The translations under genes were made by a program, and so were the position numbers. This document shows positions 7,584 through 12,005 of a stretch of 12,005 bases of DNA, in pieces. Source of the stretch: Candidatus Zhuqueibacterota bacterium (lineage in GTDB: Bacteria; BS750m-G25); contig JADHWK010000067.1 in NCBI GenBank assembly GCA_016783505.1, positions 1 to 12,005 on the forward strand. Direction: 5' to 3'. The notes beneath the pieces were generated by a model. The model was not told the origin of the DNA, did not search any database, and saw only the letters and a list, made by a program, of their open reading frames with translations. Numbering within the stretch: position 1 is the stretch's first letter; the number at the start of each line of letters is the position of its first letter.

Positions 7584-7612
7584 ATTATAGTCAATTTTTT
7601 AGTAAAGATCAA
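7584..7612 (-). promoter_or_regulatory. Sigma-70-type promoter of the RhoN-GlmU-nagB-ppdK operon
   Basis: On the minus strand TTGATC (7612-7607) is followed after exactly 17 bases by a perfect TATAAT (7589-7584). The predicted start lies about 30 bases upstream of the Rho-N start codon. No clear terminator separates def from this promoter, so read-through from def is also possible. Confidence 0.7.
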
Positions 7613-7669
7613 GGAAAAATGAGACACATAGATGAATATCATCCATCTTTTCAGGTCATTTCTCCATCG

Positions 7670-8191
7670 CTACAAAGCTTTTGAGGGAATCGGTCTCAGC
7701 AGTGAGGGATCTGGTATCCGGCCTTCAGTGATCTGTTTATCCGGGATCTGGATCCGGTCCACGAACAGAATCCCTTTCAAGTGGTCAACTTCGTGTTGGA
7801 ACACCCGAGCCAGTAGGTCATCGCAGGTGATGACCTGTTCTTCGCCCTCGAGGTTCTGGCATTTCAGGGTGATTTTTTCCGACCTAACGACCTTTCCCCG
7901 TACGCCCGGGATGCAGAGACATCCCTCATCCATGACGGCCTCGCCCTCTGCTTTCAGGATCTCTGGATTCACGTAGGCTTTCGGACCGGCGCCTTTCTCA
8001 ATATAGCTGTGGTCAACTATGATTAAACGGATGGACTGACCCACCTGGGGGGCGGCCAGACCGATCCCCCCCGCCTCCCCCATGGCTTCGATCATCCTCT
8101 TAGCCAGAATTTTTATCCCCCTGTCAATTCTTTTAACCCTTTTGGTCCGTTCCCGCAGGACCGGATGCCCGATTTTTAGAATGTCCAGCAT
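7670..8191 (-). CDS. def: Peptide deformylase
   Basis: Metalloenzyme that removes the formyl group from the N-terminal formyl-methionine of new proteins, in the cytoplasm at the ribosome exit. All three motifs are intact: GIGLAAPQVG (42-51), EGCLCIPG (89-96) with metal ligand Cys91, and QHEVDHL (132-138) with ligands His133 and His137 and catalytic Glu134. The 173 residues are typical of type 1 bacterial enzymes. The usual partner fmt (methionyl-tRNA formyltransferase) is not next to it; the next gene encodes a Rho-N protein. The ATG at 8191 has no ribosome site in front (preceding bases TTATAATA) and lies six bases after a -10 box, so the mRNA is probably leaderless. Confidence 0.97.
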   Translation of the reverse strand: MLDILKIGHPVLRERTKRVKRIDRGIKILAKRMIEAMGEAGGIGLAAPQVGQSIRLIIVDHSYIEKGAGPKAYVNPEILKAEGEAVMDEGCLCIPGVRGKVVRSEKITLKCQNLEGEEQVITCDDLLARVFQHEVDHLKGILFVDRIQIPDKQITEGRIPDPSLLRPIPSKAL

Positions 8192-8197
8192 TATTAT

Positions 8198-8226
8198 AAT
8201 TTACACAATAAAAAAGAAAATGTCAA
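8198..8226 (-). promoter_or_regulatory. Promoter of def, implying a leaderless mRNA
   Basis: A perfect TTGACA (8226-8221), 17 bases, then TAAATT (8203-8198) on the minus strand. The A of the def ATG is the seventh base after the -10 box, which is where transcription would normally start. A perfect TATAAT at 8198-8193 is 22 bases from the -35 box, too far for normal use, and would put the start inside the gene. Confidence 0.65.
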
Positions 8227-8267
8227 TATCATTTCACTCTGCGGAAAATTTTTGGATCCGTACCAAG

Positions 8268-8299
8268 AAAAAACCCGAACCAAAAGGGTTCGGGTTTTT
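8268..8299 (-). terminator. Strong intrinsic terminator (possibly bidirectional) after the YjzC-like gene
   Basis: A perfect 13-bp inverted repeat, AAAAACCCGAACC (8269-8281) with GGTTCGGGTTTTT (8287-8299), has a 5-base loop. On the minus strand the stem is followed by TTTTTT, a classical terminator for the 8694-8464 gene. On the plus strand there is a run of five T, so it may work both ways. It isolates def's promoter from upstream transcription. Confidence 0.9.
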
Positions 8300-8398
8300 A
8301 GGGGGGTTGAGCTTAATTTTATTAGGTAATAACAAGCTTCTCGATGCCGGAGGCGGCCTCTCTTACGACCTTAAATATATTTTGCAAGTGACAACAAC

Positions 8399-8426
8399 AT
8401 AACGTTTTCCTTATAACGTTTTCCTT
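8399..8426. repeat. Tandem 14-bp direct repeat
   Basis: ATAACGTTTTCCTT occurs twice head to tail (8399-8412 and 8413-8426), perfectly. It lies in the 3' untranslated region of the YjzC-like gene. Nearby, GAGGC/GCCTC (about 8351-8361) forms a tight hairpin. No function is evident. Confidence 0.8.
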
Positions 8427-8463
8427 CTTTAAAAGCGAAAAGGCAAACGGAAATAGCCCGGGT

Positions 8464-8694
8464 TTAATTCGTGCTTATTTTAAACAACCGCCAGATTACC
8501 CCCTTACCGCAGCCCCGGTGAGGGGGGAAGAATTCCCCGGCAGTGAGGGTTACCTTTCTGTCATTAGAGTTGGGATTACAACCTGGCAAGGTGATGTGAC
8601 CTACGTATTCATAAATCCCGGATACCGGGGCTCTTTCCCCTGTACGAAAGGCATGGCCAACCTCTGTCATCTCTTTTTCTAATTCATTTTTCAT
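8464..8694 (-). CDS. Small YjzC-like protein
   Basis: A 76-residue protein starting at ATG 8694, six bases after AAAGGAAG; an in-frame ATG at 8721 is possible but has no ribosome site. Residues 16-33 (FRTGERAPVSGIYEYVGH) and 56-70 (FPPHRGCGKGVIWRL) resemble the two conserved blocks of the YjzC-like family of small bacterial proteins of unknown function, in which a 'GE.AP.tG.Y' start and a 'FPP...KG..W.L' end recur. Cys39 and Cys62 could bind metal or form a disulfide, but two are too few to assert a zinc site. No signal peptide or membrane helix, so probably cytoplasmic. It is transcribed alone: divergent from the plus-strand cluster and ending at the 8299-8268 terminator. The family assignment is from memory of the pattern and is moderate. 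Confidence 0.7.
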   Translation of the reverse strand: MKNELEKEMTEVGHAFRTGERAPVSGIYEYVGHITLPGCNPNSNDRKVTLTAGEFFPPHRGCGKGVIWRLFKISTN

Positions 8695-8751
8695 GGATTT
8701 CTTCCTTTCTATTATTATCATTGAATTACGAGAAAAATTACTAAAAAAGTC

Positions 8752-8780
8752 TTGACAAATCAGGGAAAAATCATTATATT
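8752..8780 (+). promoter_or_regulatory. Strong plus-strand promoter P1 of the accessory cluster
   Basis: A perfect TTGACA (8752-8757), 17 bases, then TATATT (8775-8780). It points away from the YjzC-like gene into a gene-less AT-rich stretch and toward the small gene at 9088, about 300 bases further on. The leader may be untranslated or contain a small RNA. Confidence 0.65.
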
Positions 8781-9017
8781 AACGACACGAAGTTATCGTC
8801 AATAAATGATCCTGAAAAATCATCAATTCATAACATCTTCAATATAATAATATTTTTTTACTTTGTCAAGTGTTTTTTCGCAAATTATTTTAATTTTATT
8901 TTATTCCTTATGGATGTGATTCCTAATCATTAAATTCAGTATTAATCACCCTGCAATAATTTTAAAAGATTATATGAAATTTTCATTAAAGAAAATGTCG
9001 CAATATTTATTATTTTA
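8781..9017. other. AT-rich gene-less leader region
   Basis: No open reading frame longer than about 15 codons is seen downstream of P1. The DNA is very AT-rich, with several poly-T/poly-A runs (for example 8851-8857 and around 8885-8905), which suggests bent DNA or an upstream activating region for P2. No convincing terminator or riboswitch fold was recognised by eye. Confidence 0.4.
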
Positions 9018-9046
9018 TTGACTTTTATTATAATATTTCTTATATT
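9018..9046 (+). promoter_or_regulatory. Plus-strand promoter P2 of the small peptide gene
   Basis: TTGACT (9018-9023), 17 bases, then TATATT (9041-9046). The predicted start is about 9053, giving a 35-base leader with a strong ribosome site (AAAGGAGGG). The -10 region and following bases (TATATTACGAC) nearly repeat those of P1 (TATATTAACGAC). Confidence 0.7.
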
Positions 9047-9087
9047 ACGACTAAGACCCGAACAGAAAACCCTGAAAGGAGGGTATT

Positions 9088-9285
9088 ATGGAAAGGATAA
9101 AAACGGGCTTAGCCGTAATCCTGTCGTGTGTAGTGCTGGTCGTTGGTTTTTACTTCGTGGACAGCCCCGGTGCCATTAAGAATATTGTTGATAAATACGA
9201 CCAGACAACCCAGCAAATTGATGGAAACGATTATGCTTCATTGCAAGTTGAATATCCACTGCCCCCACGACCACCTCCAAAATAA
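9088..9285 (+). CDS. Small membrane-anchored protein with proline-rich tail (65 aa)
   Basis: ATG 9088 is preceded by AAAGGAGGG five bases away and by promoter P2. Residues 1-5 (MERIK) are charged, residues 6-24 form one hydrophobic helix (TGLAVILSCVVLVVGFYFV), and about 40 polar residues follow (KNIVDKYDQTTQQIDG), ending in a proline-rich tail YPLPPRPPPK. It reads as a signal anchor with a short outside domain, or as a secreted peptide after cleavage. Cys14 sits mid-helix (ILSC) and is not a good lipobox. Strong promoter and ribosome site suggest high expression. An insertion sequence begins eight bases past the stop; before that event the membrane protein gene at 10716 would have started about 51 bases downstream. 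No family recognised; a signal peptide, a subunit, or a structural small protein are all possible. Confidence 0.65.
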   Translation: MERIKTGLAVILSCVVLVVGFYFVDSPGAIKNIVDKYDQTTQQIDGNDYASLQVEYPLPPRPPPK

Positions 9286-9287
9286 GT

Positions 9288-9306
9288 TGTTTACTAAACT
9301 ATTGTA
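9288..9306 (+). repeat. Left end of the insertion sequence: target duplication and inverted repeat
   Basis: TGTTT (9288-9292) is the left copy of the target duplication. ACTAAACTATTGTA (9293-9306) is the left terminal inverted repeat. Because repeat and target share bases, the duplication can also be read as 7 (TTGTTTA) or 9 (GTTGTTTAC) bases with a correspondingly shorter repeat. Confidence 0.85.
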
Positions 9307-10666
9307 AAAATCGGTTTTTGGGGTTATATTAAGCTATTTGGAATCGTTGTCCGATTTTGGATCTTGGTGCAAAGACGATAGTCAAAATCTCATTGGCACT
9401 TCTTTTCAGACTATTTTGTTTGAGAACCCAGAGGGTAAAGTCTCGTATAATCTCGCTGGCAGCCCACCGGCATTTTTCACCAATGGTTCTAACATTGGCA
9501 TTAACCCATATACGGAGACTCCGATCCATAGAACTTAGTGTAAGAAGTGTATAGGATAAGAAGACCAGATACCAATGACGCTTGATACCCACAAGGTCTC
9601 TCATCTCATAATCTTCGAGGGCTAAGTTTTGTTTGGAATTACGGTAAAAGGTCTCAATAGGCCAGCGGCCTTGGTAAACCTTGAGAATGCGCCGGGCTTC
9701 CCATCTGAGATTATTAGTCACCAGATATTTAGGGGTATCAGACAAATCTTCCTCCTCGTGCACGATGAGAAGACGGACTTTACCCAGCTTGGACATTTTC
9801 ACGGTTTTTGTAAAGCAATAAAAGGTTTTTCCATCTATATCAATCTTTTTAAAATCGGATTTCTTCAGGGTACAGCGAAATGTTTCCAGATTCATCCGCT
9901 GTCCACCAGGAAAGATGATACGATCGCTTTTGGCTGCACCCACCCAGTTTAGTTCTCTGGATTCTATAAACTTAACAAAGTCTTTTGAAAGGAACCAAGC
10001 ATCAAAAACAACTGTTTTAAAACGAAGTCCACTTAAGAGGGCGTGTTCGACCAACTCCTGGGCCAACTCGATTTTTGTCCTGAAGGCTTTATCTTTTTTA
10101 TCCCTTTTCAGATAAAGCCGCAACCCAATGGGAAAACAACCCCGAGGGGTAACATATTGACTGGTGACAATATTATGACCCCACACATAGCGGGCCTCGG
10201 CATGATCATAATACTTGCCCGCTTCCTCGATCTGTTTGCCGAATTTCTCAAGAATGGTATCATCAATGCCCAAGCAGCCTTTTACTGGATTCAGATGCCC
10301 GATACGGCTCTTGATAAGTTCAATCCGGCGACGGTCAACTTTTTCTTCCGGCCATCGAGCTCGGGTCATAAAACGGTCTTTGTTGCTATACTCACGATGA
10401 CCAACAAAAGAATTATTGATCTGTTTTATATTGGCTCGATCACAAACGATCAACCCAGTTAAGTATTCCGCAAAATGGCTTAGCTGTGGTTTTGAAAAGA
10501 GATCCTTAAATTGATCAAGATGATCTTTCACAACTACCGGATAATCTGTGATTCTAAACATCTGTGGGCCTCCATTTACCTAATCAAGAATTAACTAAAT
10601 ATAACCTAAATATCGGTAAATGCCAAGCCCAATATACCACGTTTAGGAAAAATACAATAGTTTAGT
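9293..10666 (-). mobile_element. Complete IS4-superfamily insertion sequence (about 1.37 kb)
   Basis: A single-transposase element. The 14-bp terminal inverted repeats ACTAAACTATTGTA are perfect (9293-9306 and the complement of 10653-10666), and the ends stay partly alike further in (both have TATATT about 30 bases inside). The same 12 bases, AGTTGTTTACTA, overlap both borders (9285-9296 and 10664-10675), which shows a target duplication. Ends, duplication and an intact transposase indicate a recent and possibly still mobile copy. It sits between the stop of the small peptide gene and the membrane protein gene, with its transposase reading against them. Confidence 0.9.
9329..10561 (-). CDS. 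IS4-superfamily (IS701-like) DDE transposase
   Basis: A 410-residue transposase that cuts and joins the element ends. The three acidic residues are present: Asp100 (GIDDTILEKFGK), Asp187 (VVFDAWFLS) and Glu303 in YQGRWPIETFYRNSK. The last segment fits the IS4-superfamily signature Y-2-R-3-E-6-K exactly (Tyr296, Arg299, Glu303, Lys310). The N-terminal part (DRANIKQINNSF, RFMTRARWPEEKVDRRRIEL) resembles IS701-group proteins, but the family within the superfamily is not certain. ATG 10561 follows GGAGG with a 7-base gap. The frame is intact from start to stop with no internal stop or shift. The stop lies 36 bases inside the left end. Confidence 0.93.
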   Translation of the reverse strand: MFRITDYPVVVKDHLDQFKDLFSKPQLSHFAEYLTGLIVCDRANIKQINNSFVGHREYSNKDRFMTRARWPEEKVDRRRIELIKSRIGHLNPVKGCLGIDDTILEKFGKQIEEAGKYYDHAEARYVWGHNIVTSQYVTPRGCFPIGLRLYLKRDKKDKAFRTKIELAQELVEHALLSGLRFKTVVFDAWFLSKDFVKFIESRELNWVGAAKSDRIIFPGGQRMNLETFRCTLKKSDFKKIDIDGKTFYCFTKTVKMSKLGKVRLLIVHEEEDLSDTPKYLVTNNLRWEARRILKVYQGRWPIETFYRNSKQNLALEDYEMRDLVGIKRHWYLVFLSYTLLTLSSMDRSLRIWVNANVRTIGEKCRWAASEIIRDFTLWVLKQNSLKRSANEILTIVFAPRSKIGQRFQIA

Positions 10667-10671
10667 TGTTT
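10653..10671 (+). repeat. Right end of the insertion sequence: inverted repeat and target duplication
   Basis: TACAATAGTTTAGT (10653-10666) is the exact reverse complement of the left terminal repeat. It is followed by TGTTT (10667-10671), the second copy of the target duplication. Confidence 0.85.
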
Positions 10672-10715
10672 ACTAGAATTAATCTTGTAAATATCCTAAT
10701 TAATTTGAATAGGTT

Positions 10716-11828
10716 ATGTTCGGGTCTTCCATGAAAATTAAGCAGAATGTTTATCATAAAATCGGTATGGCTTTTCTTATCTGGTTGGGGATTATTTTCT
10801 TAACCTCTAACTTACCCCATGAACCAATCCCCTGGTCAAGTTACGTGAACTTTTGTCTTTATTTTTTAGCCGCAATCCTTGCGTTTTCTATCTTCAGGGC
10901 GGACATTTATTATAAAAATATTTTCCTGAACTTTTCCATCTACTTCCTGTACATTTCTTTACAATATTTCATCAGTTTTATCGGTTCTGATAATCTTTTT
11001 GGGAATTTTTATATATATCTGTATATATATCAATACCATATCGTCGGTTTATATTTCCTTAAAATTCTGGTGGTACTTTATCCCCTCCTCTTCATCCTTT
11101 TTCCCAACAAGCCACCAAAATTTATTTACTTAATCGCCTTTTCAATCATCACCCCGGTTATCTTTTTAATTTATCACGGTTTTTTTCTGGATAAGAATTT
11201 TCTTTATCAGCTCGGTCTAAACAATTTTTACGCCCCTCTTTTCAGGGAAAATATCTATTCAAACCTGGTTATCCTCTCCATCCTGTTAGGATTTTGGCAG
11301 AATTATGTTCGCAACGACCCGGTATTAGGTGAATACATAAATGTGATTATAGTGATTTTTACTTATGAAGTTCTAATTAGTATTCTGCATCATATCAGCC
11401 TTCTGTATAATACGGAACTTTTTTCGCTGGGTCAACATATCTATACCGGTCTTTTAATCCTGTTATCTCTGGTGCTTTTTCTGAAACTGAGCTACAGCTT
11501 AAGTCCTTTTTGGAGACAATATGAGGAGGTCGTTCAATCGGGGTCAGACTGGATAGGAAGGAGAAGGGGTATCTGGTTTAAACTTATCAAGAGGTTCCGG
11601 CATCTCTTAAATGATCCCATCGTCCTTCTAATTAATATCTTATTTCCCCTGTTTGGATTCTCCACCATTCTATATCTCAACGTCATTCAGAAAAAACTGA
11701 TAAATCCCTGGACTTTTGTATTTGCCCATATGTTTCTGGTGGTTGCCATCACTTACACGGTGATCATGATATACCAGATTTTGGCAAAAAGAAGGGAAAA
11801 GATAGGTTTGTTAATAAAAGGAGCTTAA
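10716..11828 (+). CDS. Multi-pass membrane protein of unknown family (about 10 helices)
   Basis: A 370-residue integral membrane protein. Hydrophobic segments lie near residues 16-30, 43-61, 69-91, 97-129 (probably two), 135-155, 181-195, 206-229, 240-260, 302-323 and 333-355. The segment between the last four helices, about 261-301, is strongly charged and basic (GRRRGIWFKLIKRFRHLL) and probably cytoplasmic, as is the tail KRREK. No kinase, cyclase or transport signature was recognised. The start is uncertain: ATG 10716 has only AGG two bases away, and ATG 10731 (MKIKQ) is the alternative; neither has a strong ribosome site. The gene is AT-rich (about one third GC in the line I counted), unlike the 8.2-kb block to the left. 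Its TAA is one base before the ATG of the AAA+ gene, so the two are probably coupled and may form a membrane-sensor/regulator pair. Its native promoter is probably P1/P2, now separated from it by the IS. Confidence 0.8.
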   Translation: MFGSSMKIKQNVYHKIGMAFLIWLGIIFLTSNLPHEPIPWSSYVNFCLYFLAAILAFSIFRADIYYKNIFLNFSIYFLYISLQYFISFIGSDNLFGNFYIYLYIYQYHIVGLYFLKILVVLYPLLFILFPNKPPKFIYLIAFSIITPVIFLIYHGFFLDKNFLYQLGLNNFYAPLFRENIYSNLVILSILLGFWQNYVRNDPVLGEYINVIIVIFTYEVLISILHHISLLYNTELFSLGQHIYTGLLILLSLVLFLKLSYSLSPFWRQYEEVVQSGSDWIGRRRGIWFKLIKRFRHLLNDPIVLLINILFPLFGFSTILYLNVIQKKLINPWTFVFAHMFLVVAITYTVIMIYQILAKRREKIGLLIKGA

Positions 11829-11829
11829 A

Positions 11830-12005
11830 ATGAAGAGTTCTAACACCCATGAGGAACGCCTTACCACTGAAGACCTGATCTGTAATAGTGACGTCATGAA
11901 AAAGGTCCGGCAGGAAGTCAGGCTGGTTGTAGATGGCGAAGATCCCGTTCTGATAACCGGTGAGGAGGGCAACGGCAAGAGGCTGCTGGCCAGAACCATC
12001 CATAA
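11830..12005 (+). CDS. Sigma-54-type AAA+ protein, N-terminal part (runs off right edge)
   Basis: Starts at ATG 11830 with AAGGAG (11818-11823) six bases upstream, and is still open at the window end (58 complete codons). After a short leader, residues 16-58 (LICNSDVMKKVRQEVRLV, DPVLITGEEGNGKR, LLARTIH) align with the beginning of the sigma-54 interaction domain of NtrC/PspF-type activators, where LIG-S..M..V...V......VLI.GE.G.GKE..A..IH is usual. The Walker A motif is GEEGNGKR (44-51) instead of GESGTGKE, an unusual form. There is no receiver or other sensory domain before the AAA+ domain, so control must come from a C-terminal domain or a partner such as the membrane protein. The GAFTGA loop and DNA-binding domain are outside the window, so sigma-54 dependence is inferred. 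Confidence 0.8.
   Translation, partial: MKSSNTHEERLTTEDLICNSDVMKKVRQEVRLVVDGEDPVLITGEEGNGKRLLARTIH

Noticed and set aside
8193-8198. Perfect TATAAT directly before the def ATG as the -10 box
   Set aside because: It is 22 bases from the TTGACA and would place the transcription start inside def; TAAATT at 17-base spacing fits better.
8082-8402. Plus-strand open frame spanning def's start and the terminator
   Set aside because: It crosses the def promoter and a 13-bp terminator stem and resembles no protein.
1-12005. CRISPR arrays, tRNA or rRNA genes
   Set aside because: Looked for regularly spaced repeats, tRNA cloverleaf ends and rRNA words on both strands; none were seen.

Overview
The window is bacterial chromosome with classical bacterial signals: AGGAGG-like ribosome sites, sigma-70 type TTGACA/TATAAT promoters and intrinsic terminators. 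A diderm cell is likely, because there is a lipoprotein that appears to start a SPOR domain and the first part of a sigma-54 type AAA+ regulator. The GlmU-like enzyme is of the divergent type best known from Bacteroidetes, spirochaetes and related or uncultured phyla. No rRNA or other marker allows a species to be named, so I leave the lineage open.

Positions 1-8694 are all on the minus strand and mostly GC-rich (about 55-65 % in the genes). Reading in the direction of transcription: a small YjzC-like protein (8694-8464) ends at a strong terminator. Then comes peptide deformylase (8191-7670), whose promoter sits so close that its mRNA looks leaderless. A second promoter (7612-7584) heads a likely operon: a Rho-N domain/coiled-coil protein, a GlmU-like nucleotidyltransferase/acyltransferase, glucosamine-6-phosphate deaminase (nagB), a previously uncalled 45-residue membrane peptide, and pyruvate phosphate dikinase (ppdK), closed by one or two terminators. 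The shared theme is hexosamine phosphate flux (GlcN-6-P to fructose-6-P, or onward to UDP-GlcNAc) and pyruvate/PEP interconversion. A third promoter (1804-1777) drives an orotate-phosphoribosyltransferase-like gene and rimI. A separate SPOR-type lipoprotein gene runs off the left edge.

From about 8700 onward the character changes. The DNA is AT-rich and the genes, other than the transposase, are on the plus strand. A gene-less 390-bp stretch holds two strong, similar plus-strand promoters. They lead into a small membrane-anchored peptide with a proline-rich tail. A complete IS4-superfamily insertion sequence (9293-10666, with inverted repeats and target duplication) sits eight bases past that gene's stop. 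Beyond it are a roughly ten-helix membrane protein of unknown family and, one base later, the start of a sigma-54-type AAA+ protein without a receiver domain and with an unusual Walker A motif. Removing the IS leaves only about 51 bases between the small gene and the membrane protein gene, so the three genes look like one operon that the element has split. This peptide / membrane protein / AAA+ set is the best candidate here for an undescribed signalling or secretion-related system, but no function can be assigned from the sequence alone.
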